64,000 bases of DNA, taken from Bacillus sp. FJAT-14578 (GTDB lineage Bacteria > Bacillota > Bacilli > Bacillales > Bacillaceae_H). A program made the position numbers and the translations under genes. The notes beneath the pieces were generated by a model that did no database searches, had not been told where the DNA came from, and saw only the letters and a list, made by a program, of their open reading frames with translations. Shown one piece after another: positions 17,063 to 26,013 of the stretch. Location of the stretch: the NCBI RefSeq assembly GCF_000504165.1, contig NZ_AYSE01000001.1, forward strand, positions 372,001-436,000, in the 5' to 3' direction. Positions within the stretch are counted from its first letter, which is position 1, and each line of letters begins with the position of its first letter.

Positions 17063-17929
17063 TCACATAAATTCAGCCACTAATTTTTTGAACTGCTCTT
17101 CAGGTAAATCTAAATCTGCATGCACAAGAGGTGTTTCACTGTATCCATGCGCAAGCTCTTGATACGATTTTTGCTCTTTGTTTTGGTAGATAAGGCCTGT
17201 TACTAAGCTTTTTTTGTCCATCAAAGTTTGCATCGCCATATTGCGATTGCTTGGGTCGTACCCTTCAATAGTACTTAAGCTTGTTAGGTTTTCTTTAAAC
17301 CAATCATAAGTATTTACTTTATTGTATGTTACACAAGGACTAAATACGTTAATTAACGAGAAGCCTTTATGTTGAATACCTTGTTCGATTAAAGAAGTTA
17401 ACTCTTTAAGGTCAGTTGAGAAGCTTTGCGCGACAAATGTGGCACCAGCCGTTAAAGCCAGTTCCATAACAGAAAGTGCTGACTCAACCGATCCTTGCGG
17501 CGTACTCTTTGTTTTAAAACCAATCTCACTGCGTGGAGATGTTTGGCCTTTTGTTAAACCGTAGATTTGGTTATCCATGACAATATATGTGATGTCAATG
17601 TTACGGCGAATGGCATGTACTGTGTGTCCCATACCAATCGCAAAGCCGTCGCCGTCACCGCCTGAAGCAATAACTGTCAAATCGCGGTTTGCCATTTTAA
17701 CACCCTGGGCAATCGGTAAAGAGCGTCCATGAATACCATGAAATCCATATGAATTGATATAACCGGAAATACGACCAGAACAGCCGATACCTGAAACAAC
17801 CGCTAAATCTTGCGGTTCAAGACCAACATTAGCAGCCGCACGCTGAATCGCTGCCTGCACGGAGAAGTCTCCGCATCCTGGACACCAGTTTGGTTTTACG
17901 TTATTACGAAAATCTTTGAATGTTGCCAT
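17063..17929 (-). CDS. korB: 2-oxoacid:ferredoxin oxidoreductase, beta subunit
   Basis: 288 residues from ATG 17929. It carries the thiamine diphosphate site: NWCPGCGDFSVQAA near the start, GIGCSGRISGY, and the GGDGDGFAIGMGH metal-binding motif followed by IVMDNQIYGLTKGQTSP. With KorA it decarboxylates a 2-oxo acid (2-oxoglutarate most likely; pyruvate possible) to the CoA ester and reduces ferredoxin. The two are one base apart, and AGGAG lies within the end of korA, so they are translationally close-coupled. A longer frame to 17986 overlaps korA and has no signal. Symbol by similarity; substrate not proven. Confidence 0.88.
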   Translation of the reverse strand: MATFKDFRNNVKPNWCPGCGDFSVQAAIQRAAANVGLEPQDLAVVSGIGCSGRISGYINSYGFHGIHGRSLPIAQGVKMANRDLTVIASGGDGDGFAIGMGHTVHAIRRNIDITYIVMDNQIYGLTKGQTSPRSEIGFKTKSTPQGSVESALSVMELALTAGATFVAQSFSTDLKELTSLIEQGIQHKGFSLINVFSPCVTYNKVNTYDWFKENLTSLSTIEGYDPSNRNMAMQTLMDKKSLVTGLIYQNKEQKSYQELAHGYSETPLVHADLDLPEEQFKKLVAEFM

Positions 17930-17930
17930 T

Positions 17931-19670
17931 TTAGAACAACTCCTTGCATTTTGAATAAACTTCATGTGGTATGAATGGATTTCCATCGTATTTTACTACC
18001 TTTGAAATCTTCTCAGCGTGCCCTACATTCATTTTCATAATATTTGCAAGCTGCCCTGTTGCATTGTTTTCCACAACAGCCACTTTTTTAGCTGATTGAA
18101 CAAGAGGCAAAATCTCATCTGTCGGGAACGGATGAATCAGACGAACATGCGCATGGTTTACTTTCAAGCCATCATTCTCTAAACGAGCCATCGCCTCTTC
18201 AATCGCACCTCGAGTTGAGTTAAAACCGACGATTAAAAGATCTGCTTCTTCATGTTTAGCATCTTTATGCACCGGTGTTTTGAAGTTGATGTTTTCCGTT
18301 TTGCGAAGGCGCTTGTCCATTTGTGCTCTACGGTTTGTTGTCGCCTCAGATGGCTTACCAGTTTCATCATGCTCTACACCTGTTACATGGTGAATACCAT
18401 TTACCATACCAGGAACCACACGCGGTGATACACCGTCTTCTGTTACTTCATAACGCTTGAAATACCCTTTGTTCTCTATCTCAGGCAATTGAGCGTTTAA
18501 GTCAAGTTTACCGCGGCGAATTTCTACTTTATCATATTGTAACGGCTCTACCGTTTGTTTCCCTAAAGAAAGCTGTAAATCTGTTAAAAGGATAACCGGA
18601 CATTGATATTCCTCTGCAAGATTAAACGCTTCCACTGTATCATAAAATGCTTCTTCTACAGTACTTGGTGCCATTACAACCTTTGGAATTTCACCATGGG
18701 TACCATAAATCATTGCCATCAAATCAGATTGCTCTTGTTTGGTCGGAAGACCTGTACTTGGGCCTCCGCGTTGTGTATCAATGATCACGACAGGTGTTTC
18801 TGTAATCCCAGATAAACCGATCGCTTCCATCATTAATGAAAGACCAGGTCCAGCAGATGCCGTTAATGCACGGACACCAGCGTAGTTTGCACCGATGGCC
18901 ATCGTACATGCCGCAATCTCATCTTCTGTTTGAATAACGGTTCCACCTAGCTTTGGAAGCTCTTTAATCAGATATTCCATAATTTCTGACGCTGGAGTAA
19001 TAGGATATGCAGGCATAAAGCGTGAACCTGCCGCAACTGCTCCTAATGCGATCGCATCGTTACCGATCATGAACATACGTTTTTGACCGTCCGCTTTTTC
19101 AAGCTTCATCGTCTGTACATTATCGCCGACCTGTTGTTGAACAAACTCGGCACCGCGGCGAATGGCTTCAAGATTTTTATCTACTACTTGCTGGCCTTTT
19201 CGGCCGAAAATTTCTTGAACCATTTCCTGGAATACTTCAACATCTAAATCAAGAACGGCACTCGATGCACCGACTGCTACCATGTTTTTCATTAATGAAG
19301 TCCCTAGTTCAGTTGCAATCTCTGTAAATGGAACAGAGTATAATGTAATTGTAGTGCTTTCTGGAATGGTCGGGTTGAATTTTGCATCTGCAATGACAAT
19401 CCCGCCATCTCGAAGCTCATGGAAGTTCACGTCAATGGTTTCTTGGTCAAAAGCTACTAATATATCAAGGTCGTCAGAGACTGAACGAACTTGAGTCGTG
19501 CTTACACGAATTTTATTGTTAGTATGACCACCTTTAATACGAGATGAAAAGTGGCGATACCCATATAAATAGTACCCCAATCGATTTAATGCGATGGAGA
19601 AAATTTCCCCTGTACTTTCAATGCCTTCCCCTTGTTGTCCGCCAACTTTCCATGAAAGTTGTTTTACCAT
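17931..19670 (-). CDS. korA: 2-oxoacid:acceptor oxidoreductase, fused gamma-alpha subunit
   Basis: 579 residues. The N-terminal part (about 1-190, VGGQQGEGIESTGEIF and SSRIKGGHTNNKIRV) is the gamma domain; the rest is the alpha pyrimidine-binding domain with YPITPASEIMEYL, the ALTASAGPGLSLMMEAIG block and the C-terminal transketolase-like domain. This gamma-alpha fusion is the two-subunit form found in aerobic bacteria and archaea. AAAGGGGTG precedes the ATG. A good SigA promoter lies 126 bases upstream. No ferredoxin-like delta subunit is nearby. Confidence 0.92.
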   Translation of the reverse strand: MVKQLSWKVGGQQGEGIESTGEIFSIALNRLGYYLYGYRHFSSRIKGGHTNNKIRVSTTQVRSVSDDLDILVAFDQETIDVNFHELRDGGIVIADAKFNPTIPESTTITLYSVPFTEIATELGTSLMKNMVAVGASSAVLDLDVEVFQEMVQEIFGRKGQQVVDKNLEAIRRGAEFVQQQVGDNVQTMKLEKADGQKRMFMIGNDAIALGAVAAGSRFMPAYPITPASEIMEYLIKELPKLGGTVIQTEDEIAACTMAIGANYAGVRALTASAGPGLSLMMEAIGLSGITETPVVIIDTQRGGPSTGLPTKQEQSDLMAMIYGTHGEIPKVVMAPSTVEEAFYDTVEAFNLAEEYQCPVILLTDLQLSLGKQTVEPLQYDKVEIRRGKLDLNAQLPEIENKGYFKRYEVTEDGVSPRVVPGMVNGIHHVTGVEHDETGKPSEATTNRRAQMDKRLRKTENINFKTPVHKDAKHEEADLLIVGFNSTRGAIEEAMARLENDGLKVNHAHVRLIHPFPTDEILPLVQSAKKVAVVENNATGQLANIMKMNVGHAEKISKVVKYDGNPFIPHEVYSKCKELF

Positions 19671-19795
19671 GTCTTACACCCCTTTAAATACGATGATCTA
19701 CGAGTATTAGTGTGGCACTTCTCCAAGCAAATCACTAGAATGAAAAATTGTATATAAATCTATATCATTGTTTGGATATGTACTAATTGCTTACA

Positions 19796-19824
19796 ATTCT
19801 AGACCTATCCCTGTAAAAATGCAA
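19796..19824 (-). promoter_or_regulatory. SigA promoter of korAB
   Basis: TTGCAT (19819-19824), 17 bases, TAGAAT (19796-19801) on the minus strand. Spacing is ideal. The leader of about 120 bases includes an A/T-rich partly symmetrical stretch near 19748-19770. Confidence 0.65.
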
Positions 19825-19874
19825 CCCTTTCCAACTATTTCGTGACGAAAATATGAATATTTTTGGACTTTTTG

Positions 19875-20795
19875 TTATTTTGGCATTTTTCTATAAAAAT
19901 TGTTAAAAAGCAAGTTATTTACTTGTTTAGTAGAATAATGTTTCAACAGCTTATTGATTAACAAATCGTATCCCCGATAATTATGCAGCCCCTTTACCGT
20001 ATCAACAATTCCATCAAAATCCGAGCCGAATCCGAGATGATGTTGGCCCCCTAACTCGCATACATATTCAACATGGCGTAAAATATCATCAACTGTTACC
20101 TCATGCCGCTCTGTTAAAAATGCCGGGACGAATGTAATGCCCATGATTCCATTTCGGTCTATAAGCGCTTTTATTTGCTCATCCTTTAAGTTTCGCGGAT
20201 GGGGGCATAAGGAATACACGTTGGAATGAGAAGCGATGGGATAATCCGCTGTCTCCATGACATCCCAAAATCCTTTGACAGATAGATGGGAGACATCGGT
20301 CCACACTTTTGCTTCGTTATTTACTTGTACGACTTGTTTGCCAAAAGAGGAAAGGCCCGCTCCCCTTTCTTCCAAAATGCCATCCGCTGCCGCATTGCTA
20401 TAATTCCATGTCAAACCGACAGAAGACACCCCAAGGCGTAATAAGGCTTGCAGCCGAGCAATATTGCAGCCGATTGCATCACATCCTTCAAGCGTCAGCA
20501 TTGCCCCGATCTCTCCTTCTTTTAGTTGATCGATATCTCGTTTTGTACAGACGAGTTTCATTTGCGGGATGGATAAAATACGAGTATAAAAAAGTTGAAC
20601 CATTTCGAGTGCCGCATCAAAGCGCTGCTCATATGGCACGCTCTCTGAAACATAAATCGCAAACAACTGCACTTTTGCATGCGTTTTCTCCAAAGATTCG
20701 AGCGTCACATGCAGACGATGGTCTCTTTTGAAGCAGAGATTGGGATTCATCCACAATTTCATAAGGACATCACAATGGGCATCAAAAACCTGCAT
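19875..20795 (-). CDS. Membrane dipeptidase family protein (M19)
   Basis: 306 residues from ATG 20795, set by GGGGAGAGG just upstream. The start MQVFDAHCDVL has the zinc ligands of the renal dipeptidase fold. Further ligands and conserved parts are LEGCDAIG, GVSSVGLTWNYSNAAADG, WTDVSHLS, PIASHSNVYSLCPHPRNL and LGFGSDFDG. These enzymes cleave dipeptides, often with D-residues at the C side; no signal peptide is seen, so it should be cytosolic. It follows spoVS and precedes korA, both separated by more than 200 bases. The substrate is unknown. Confidence 0.87.
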   Translation of the reverse strand: MQVFDAHCDVLMKLWMNPNLCFKRDHRLHVTLESLEKTHAKVQLFAIYVSESVPYEQRFDAALEMVQLFYTRILSIPQMKLVCTKRDIDQLKEGEIGAMLTLEGCDAIGCNIARLQALLRLGVSSVGLTWNYSNAAADGILEERGAGLSSFGKQVVQVNNEAKVWTDVSHLSVKGFWDVMETADYPIASHSNVYSLCPHPRNLKDEQIKALIDRNGIMGITFVPAFLTERHEVTVDDILRHVEYVCELGGQHHLGFGSDFDGIVDTVKGLHNYRGYDLLINKLLKHYSTKQVNNLLFNNFYRKMPK

Positions 20796-20851
20796 ATTCC
20801 TCTCCCCTTTCTGCAATGTTTAAAAGACAATAGTTACATAACCGCTCAACT

Positions 20852-20899
20852 AAATAAAACGTCATGGGAAATCCGTAAGAAAAAGGATTTCTCATGACG
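20852..20899 (-). terminator. Terminator downstream of spoVS
   Basis: CGTCATGGGAAATCC pairs with GGATTTCTCATGACG (one mismatch) and TTTTATTT follows on the minus strand. It lies 128 bases after spoVS. Confidence 0.65.
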
Positions 20900-21026
20900 C
20901 CTCATTTCCCCTCCATATTTATCCCTTTTCTGACAGCGCATCATTTCATCGCTGCAAAAGAGAGATAACTGCCTCTAAGAGCGGCACACCATTGTCGGCA
21001 GTCTTGTCCTCTCATAAAGGTTTACA

Positions 21027-21287
21027 TTATCGCGGCTCTACAATTAACTTAATGGCTGTTCTTTCTTCACCATCTATTTGAATATCCGTAAATGCTGGAA
21101 TACAAATCAAGTCAACACCACTTGGCGCCACAAACCCTCTGGCAATCGCTACAGCCTTTACGGCCTGATTTAAAGCTCCTGCTCCAATCGCTTGAATTTC
21201 TGCTGCCCCTCTTTCACGTAGTACCCCCGCAAGTGCACCAGCCACAGAATTTGGGTTAGATTTTGCTGAAACTTTTAATATTTCCAT
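21027..21287 (-). CDS. spoVS: Stage V sporulation protein S
   Basis: 86 residues, the exact length of B. subtilis SpoVS, starting MEILKVSAKSNPNSVAGALA and ending AIKLIVEPR. It is a small Alba-like fold protein that affects septation and later coat and cortex steps in sporulation. AAGGAGGAG precedes the ATG. The promoter region contains a good SigH match, in line with its known early sporulation control. It is separated from ymdB by a terminator, so it forms its own unit. Confidence 0.97.
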   Translation of the reverse strand: MEILKVSAKSNPNSVAGALAGVLRERGAAEIQAIGAGALNQAVKAVAIARGFVAPSGVDLICIPAFTDIQIDGEERTAIKLIVEPR

Positions 21288-21364
21288 TCCGAGCTCCTCC
21301 TTATTCTTTACAATGTATGCTGAGTGTTCATTAGAACAATGGGATAACTGATTTCACTGATACT

Positions 21365-21394
21365 ATATTCACGATATTTGGAACGTATTCCTGC
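21365..21394 (-). promoter_or_regulatory. SigH-like promoter of spoVS
   Basis: The minus strand reads GCAGGAATA (21386-21394), 12 bases, CGTGAATAT (21365-21373). This matches the SigH pattern RnAGGAwWW and RnnGAATwW apart from one base. Confidence 0.6.
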
Positions 21395-21438
21395 TTACCC
21401 TTCCTTTTTTTTCAAAAAATTCAATCAATCTCTCTTCT

Positions 21439-21472
21439 AAAAAGAGGCAACCTACAAAGGCTGCCTCTTTTA
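21439..21472. terminator. Terminator after ymdB
   Basis: AAAAGAGGCAACC and GGCTGCCTCTTTT form a stem with one mismatch and flanking A and T runs. Confidence 0.75.
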
Positions 21473-21547
21473 ACTGGATTCTTTTCATTCTCTCCATCTT
21501 TAGCCAACTATTTCTGGCAATATTCCCTCATAGGAAAAATACTCGAT

Positions 21548-22342
21548 TTATTCAAAAAACGGAAAATCATCGTTAATTAAAATCCGATCGATTTTCTTCG
21601 CTTTCCCTGTCTTATTATCAACATCAATGATTATCGCACTGAGCTGTGTACGACCTTCCGTCACTTCAAAACGGACAGGAAGATTCGTTAAAAACCTTTT
21701 GATGACCGCATCGCGATCGACCCCTAAAATGCCGTCATACGGACCCGTCATCCCGACATCCGAGATATAAGCTGTTCCATTCGGCAAAATGCGGTTATCA
21801 GCTGTTTGAACATGTGTATGCGTCCCTACGACAGCTGTTACCTTTCCATCTAAATACCATCCAAGCGCCTGTTTTTCACTTGTGGCCTCTGCATGGAAAT
21901 CAACAAAAATGATCGAAGCTCGTTTTTTCGCTTCATCGATCAATTCATCAGCTTTTTTAAATGGGCAATCAAGAGGAGGCATAAACGTACGGCCTTGCAA
22001 ATTGATGACCGCCACCTCCTGCTTATCGCAAGTGAAATATACAATTCCCTTTCCAGGCGTTCCTTCCGGGAAATTGGCAGGGCGAACCAGTTGTTTAGCA
22101 TCATCGATAAATTCAAAGATGTCTTTTTTATCCCATGCATGATTGCCGAGCGTCACAACATTGGCACCAAGTTCAAGAAAACGGCGGTAAATTTTTTCGG
22201 TGATTCCTTTTCCGCTCGCTGCATTCTCTCCATTGACAATGGTGATGGACGGCAAGTACTTTTGCTTTAGTTTCGGTAAGTATGTTTCAATCATTTCTCG
22301 ACCTGGAGAGCCAACTACGTCTCCAACAAAAAGAATTTTCAT
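21548..22342 (-). CDS. ymdB: YmdB-type metallophosphoesterase (cyclic nucleotide phosphodiesterase)
   Basis: 264 residues. The metal site motifs are FVGDVVGSPGR at the start, VNGENAASGKG, TLGNHAWDKKDI, DFHAEATSEK and GTHTHVQTADN. The B. subtilis protein hydrolyses 2',3'-cyclic nucleotides and is needed for biofilm and nanotube formation; it has also been linked to RNase Y levels. The gene follows rny directly, as in B. subtilis, but a terminator intervenes. Cytosolic; no signal peptide. Confidence 0.94.
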   Translation of the reverse strand: MKILFVGDVVGSPGREMIETYLPKLKQKYLPSITIVNGENAASGKGITEKIYRRFLELGANVVTLGNHAWDKKDIFEFIDDAKQLVRPANFPEGTPGKGIVYFTCDKQEVAVINLQGRTFMPPLDCPFKKADELIDEAKKRASIIFVDFHAEATSEKQALGWYLDGKVTAVVGTHTHVQTADNRILPNGTAYISDVGMTGPYDGILGVDRDAVIKRFLTNLPVRFEVTEGRTQLSAIIIDVDNKTGKAKKIDRILINDDFPFFE

Positions 22343-22407
22343 TGTAAAGCCCCTTTTATGTAATCTAGTTCATTGTCTCATAGTGTACCATATCATAGTC
22401 GAGCAGT

Positions 22408-22459
22408 CGAAAAGAGGTCGAGAACGACAAATGTTTTTGGCGTTCCCGACCTCTTTTCG
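22408..22459 (-). terminator. Terminator after rny
   Basis: CGAAAAGAGGTCGAGAACG pairs with CGTTCCCGACCTCTTTTCG (one mismatch) around a 14-base loop. Confidence 0.75.
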
Positions 22460-22515
22460 TTTCTCCTTGCCATAATGAGCGATTCGCTTTGCTCCTTACG
22501 GATTAGAAGAGTTCT

Positions 22516-24078
22516 TTATTTTGCATATTCGACTGCTCTCGTTTCCCGAATCACAGTTACTTTAATGTGACCTGGATAATCAAGTTCTTCCTCAATGCGT
22601 TTACGGATATCACGTGCTAATCGATGTGCTTCTAAATCGTTGATCGAATCTGGTTTTACCATGATACGCACCTCACGTCCTGCTTGAATCGCAAACGACT
22701 TCTCCACACCCTCGTATGATTCTGAAATCTCTTCCAGTTTTTCAAGACGGCGAATGTAGTTTTCTAACGTCTCGCTTCGCGCTCCAGGACGAGCTGCAGA
22801 TAAAGCATCAGCCGCAGCTACAAGAACCGCAATAATAGATGTTGGTTCAGTATCACCATGATGCGAGGCAATAGCATTTATAACAACTGGATGTTCTTTA
22901 TATTTCGTTGCTAATTCAACGCCAATTTCAACATGGCTTCCTTCTACTTCATGGTCAATCGCTTTTCCGATATCATGCAACAGGCCTGCACGTCTTGCCA
23001 GCACTTCATCTTCGCCCAGCTCAGCAGCCATTAGACCTGCCAAGAAAGACACTTCCATTGAGTGCTTTAACACGTTTTGGCCATAGCTTGTTCTAAATTT
23101 CAAGCGACCCAAAATTTTAATTAAATCCGGATGGAGACCGTGAACACCAACTTCGAATGTTGTTTGTTCACCCACTTCGCGAATATACTCGTCCACTTCT
23201 CGACGTGACTTTTCCACCATCTCCTCGATTCGAGCAGGGTGAATACGTCCGTCTTGAACAAGTTTATCAAGAGCGATTCTTGCCGTCTCACGACGAATAG
23301 GATCAAAACCAGACAGAATAACAGCTTCTGGTGTATCGTCAATAATTAAATCAATACCTGTCAATGTTTCTAATGTACGGATATTGCGTCCTTCACGACC
23401 GATAATACGGCCCTTCATTTCATCATTTGGTAAGTTAACAACCGATACCGTTGTTTCTGCAACATGGTCAGCTGCACAACGCTGAATCGCAAGAGAAAGG
23501 ATTTCCTTTGCTTTTTTATCCGCTTCTTCTTTTGCACGGTTTTCTGTTTCTTTTACCATTAGAGCAAGCTCATGTGAAAGTTCATTTTCGACACGTTCAA
23601 TGATAATTTGACGTGCATCCTCTCGTGTTAAACTTGAAATACGCTCCAACTCCGCTTGTTGGTTACGCACCATCTCTTCCACTTTGCTTTCCATTTCTTC
23701 AATCTGCTGTTGTCTATTAGCGAGAGAATCTTCTTTCTTTTCTAACATCGCTTCTCGCTTATCTAAAGATTCATCCTTACGGTCAAGATTCTCTTCTTTT
23801 TGCATTAATCGATTTTCTTGTTTTTGAAGTTCAATTCTTCGATCACGAATATCTTGTTCCGCCTCTGTACGAATAGTATGAATTTCATCTTTCGCTTCAA
23901 GCAGGGCTTCTTTCTTTAGGGCGTCCGCCTCACGGTTCGCTTCATCGATGATTTGCTCAGCAGCGGACTTTGCCCCCGCTATTTTAGCTTCCGCAATCGA
24001 TTTGCGACCAAAAAAGCCAACAACTGCACCGACGATCATGGCAAGCAAAATGAAGATGATAGTTGTAGGTTCCATCAT
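22516..24078 (-). CDS. rny: Ribonuclease Y
   Basis: About 520 residues, the main membrane-anchored endoribonuclease that starts mRNA decay. An N-terminal transmembrane helix ([19 protein letters not shown]) leads to a long coiled coil (about 30-200), a KH domain ([20 protein letters not shown]) and an HD domain ([17 protein letters not shown]). The start is ATG 24078 or the next ATG 24075; AGGAGGTGAT lies directly upstream, and the longer frame to 24174 has no signal. A near-perfect SigA promoter precedes it. RicA, a subunit of its specificity partner, is also in this window. Confidence 0.97.
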   Translation of the reverse strand: MMEPTTIIFILLAMIVGAVVGFFGRKSIAEAKIAGAKSAAEQIIDEANREADALKKEALLEAKDEIHTIRTEAEQDIRDRRIELQKQENRLMQKEENLDRKDESLDKREAMLEKKEDSLANRQQQIEEMESKVEEMVRNQQAELERISSLTREDARQIIIERVENELSHELALMVKETENRAKEEADKKAKEILSLAIQRCAADHVAETTVSVVNLPNDEMKGRIIGREGRNIRTLETLTGIDLIIDDTPEAVILSGFDPIRRETARIALDKLVQDGRIHPARIEEMVEKSRREVDEYIREVGEQTTFEVGVHGLHPDLIKILGRLKFRTSYGQNVLKHSMEVSFLAGLMAAELGEDEVLARRAGLLHDIGKAIDHEVEGSHVEIGVELATKYKEHPVVINAIASHHGDTEPTSIIAVLVAAADALSAARPGARSETLENYIRRLEKLEEISESYEGVEKSFAIQAGREVRIMVKPDSINDLEAHRLARDIRKRIEEELDYPGHIKVTVIRETRAVEYAK

Positions 24079-24210
24079 ATCACCTCCTCTTGCTATGAAC
24101 TTGTTAGTAACTTTAAAAATTGTCGGCATGTATATTGTTTCATGTTTCAACATACACACAAAGGCTTTTAGCAATCCTCAATACTTGAAAAATGGAAAAT
24201 ATACAATTTA

Positions 24211-24239
24211 ATTGTAAAGGCGGTGAATTTTATTGTCAA
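24211..24239 (-). promoter_or_regulatory. SigA promoter of rny
   Basis: TTGACA (24234-24239), 17 bases, TACAAT (24211-24216) on the minus strand. A consensus -35 and a one-mismatch -10 make this one of the best promoters in the window. Confidence 0.8.
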
Positions 24240-24326
24240 GTCTGTCATACTTTGTCTGCCTTGAAAACTATGGACTTTATCGTTTTTTATAAAGTCATTT
24301 GTGCTGGATGCTAGTCAAAGGTTTAT

Positions 24327-24358
24327 AAAAAAAGACACACTTATCGTGTGCCTTTTTT
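24327..24358. terminator. Terminator after recA
   Basis: GGCACAC and GTGTGTC pair with flanking runs of A and T; it sits just before the recA stop on the minus strand side. Confidence 0.75.
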
Positions 24359-24364
24359 ACGGAT

Positions 24365-25408
24365 TTAAATGTCAAACCCCTCTTGGTCATCATTCTCAAC
24401 TGATAAAGGGGCTTCACCATCTTTATCCAATCCGTAATGTTCACGGATTTGCAGGGCAATCTCAAGACGAATCTCAGGGTTCTCTTTTAAGAATTGTTTC
24501 GCATTTTCACGTCCCTGACCTAAGCGCTCTTCATTATAGGAATACCAAGAACCGCTCTTTTGAACGATATCCAATTCAGTACCCATATCTAAAATTTCGC
24601 CTTCTTTGGAAACACCCTCACCATACATAATGTCAACTTCCGCTACACGGAATGGAGGAGCTACTTTGTTTTTGACTACTTTTACTTTCGTTTTGTTACC
24701 TACAATATCATTTCCTTGTTTTAACTGTTCGGCACGGCGCACTTCTAAACGAATTGTCGAATAGAACTTAAGCGCGCGTCCACCTGGAGTTGTTTCAGGA
24801 TTTCCAAACATAACCCCGACTTTTTCACGGATTTGGTTGATGAATACCGCAATCGTTTTAGATTTGTTGATCGCACCTGATAGTTTACGAAGAGCCTGTG
24901 ACATAAGACGCGCTTGTAAACCTACATGGGCGTCACCCATTTCCCCTTCAATCTCTGCTTTTGGAACAAGGGCAGCTACCGAGTCAACAACGATAATATC
25001 AACCGCTCCGCTTCGTACAAGAGCTTCAGCGATTTCTAACGCTTGCTCTCCTGTATCCGGCTGGGAAAGAAGTAATTCATCGATGTTTACACCCAGCTTT
25101 TGAGCATAAACAGGATCAAGAGCGTGTTCAGCATCGATGAATGCTGCTGTTCCCCCGTTTTGCTGAACTTCAGCAATCGCATGAAGAGCAAATGTCGTTT
25201 TACCCGAACTTTCAGGCCCGTAAATTTCAACAATACGTCCGCGTGGGTACCCTCCTACTCCTAGCGCTACATCAAGAGCTAACGATCCGCTTGGAACAGT
25301 GGAGATTTTTCGTTCTGTTTGTTCCCCGAGCTTCATGACGGAACCTTTACCAAATTGTTTTTCGATTTGTTTCAATGCCATATCTAATGCGGCTTGACGA
25401 TCGTTCAC
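24365..25408 (-). CDS. recA: Recombinase RecA
   Basis: 347 residues from GTG 25408, chosen because AAGGAGG lies 7 bases upstream and the product then begins with [15 protein letters not shown] like other Bacillus RecA proteins. Walker A is GPESSGKTT, with [14 protein letters not shown], the L1 and L2 loops and the [14 protein letters not shown] segment. It forms filaments on single-stranded DNA, carries out strand exchange and triggers LexA cleavage. The promoter overlaps a LexA box region. It follows cinA as in B. subtilis but 600 bases of hairpins and repeats separate them. Confidence 0.98.
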   Translation of the reverse strand: MNDRQAALDMALKQIEKQFGKGSVMKLGEQTERKISTVPSGSLALDVALGVGGYPRGRIVEIYGPESSGKTTFALHAIAEVQQNGGTAAFIDAEHALDPVYAQKLGVNIDELLLSQPDTGEQALEIAEALVRSGAVDIIVVDSVAALVPKAEIEGEMGDAHVGLQARLMSQALRKLSGAINKSKTIAVFINQIREKVGVMFGNPETTPGGRALKFYSTIRLEVRRAEQLKQGNDIVGNKTKVKVVKNKVAPPFRVAEVDIMYGEGVSKEGEILDMGTELDIVQKSGSWYSYNEERLGQGRENAKQFLKENPEIRLEIALQIREHYGLDKDGEAPLSVENDDQEGFDI

Positions 25409-25539
25409 GTATTTTCCTCCTTTATATAAACTTGCGGTTTGCAAGTTTCACTTCCTATATTTATATTACCTTTTTTATATCATTTAATCGAAACATGCTA
25501 AATTTGTTTCGCATAACTTACTAGCAACTTTCTATTAAT

Positions 25540-25590
25540 ACTATACATTTTTTTTTTGCATTTGCCAAGCAAAAAACGAATAAATGTTCG
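25540..25590 (-). promoter_or_regulatory. recA promoter with LexA (DinR) box
   Basis: The SigA promoter reads TTGGCA (25563-25568), 17 bases, TATAGT (25540-25545) on the minus strand; the spacer contains ten A in a row. Just upstream, 25577-25590 reads CGAATAAATGTTCG, the Bacillus LexA box CGAACN4GTTCG with one mismatch. The box begins 9 bases before the -35. Confidence 0.8.
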
Positions 25591-25591
25591 T

Positions 25592-25655
25592 TTTTTTTTA
25601 CTGAAGGATGGTTACCCTCCTTCAGTAAAAAAACAGTTGCGCTTCAGCGCAACTG
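25592..25655 (-). terminator. Tandem hairpins upstream of recA
   Basis: TTTTTTTTACTGAAGGA pairs with TCCTTCAGTAAAAAAA (25592-25633), and CAGTTGCGC pairs with GCGCAACTG (25634-25655). On the minus strand the second is followed by seven T, a terminator that ends transcripts coming from cinA. The first directly abuts the LexA box. Confidence 0.65.
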
Positions 25656-25797
25656 GAGGGATTTTCTCTCTCATTATGAATAGAAAAGAACTGGAAACTA
25701 CCTATTGGACTGGTGGTTTAGCAATTAAATGAGGATATTCAACTACATTTCCCTTGCGCTTCCGTGGTTTATTTCACGTAGATAATTAATATAAAAA

Positions 25798-25901
25798 GAG
25801 AATGACTCAAAAGGTATAAAAAGCATACCTTTTGAGTCATTCTCCTGTAAGGCCCCGTCATGAAAACCCAGTAAAACCAAGGGATTATGTGACGGGGCCT
25901 T
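25798..25901. terminator. Two long hairpins in the cinA-recA gap
   Basis: GAGAATGACTCAAAAGGTAT pairs without a mismatch (25798-25844, 20-base stem). AAGGCCCCGTCA pairs with TGACGGGGCCTT (25849-25901). Parts recur near 5253-5315. Confidence 0.6.
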
Positions 25902-25902
25902 T

Positions 25903-25949
25903 CAGTAAAAATTAGTTTTTTGGATTTATTAGAGACTTATGGGACAGCC
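25903..25949. repeat. Dispersed repeat G, copy 1
   Basis: A stretch CAGTAAAAATTAG...TTATGGGACAGCC that recurs with changes at 51824-51870. In both places it directly follows a long hairpin. No other content is seen between it and cinA. Confidence 0.5.
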
Positions 25950-26013
25950 ACTTAAAATAGTCTCTTCCTGTATTCTTTAATAGAGTCAGAACATAGAATA
26001 AGTGCTAATACCT

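Noticed and set aside
17930..17986. Upstream extension of korB to 17986
   Set aside because: It overlaps the end of korA out of frame and has no ribosome binding site, while ATG 17929 has AGGAG upstream and matches the family start.
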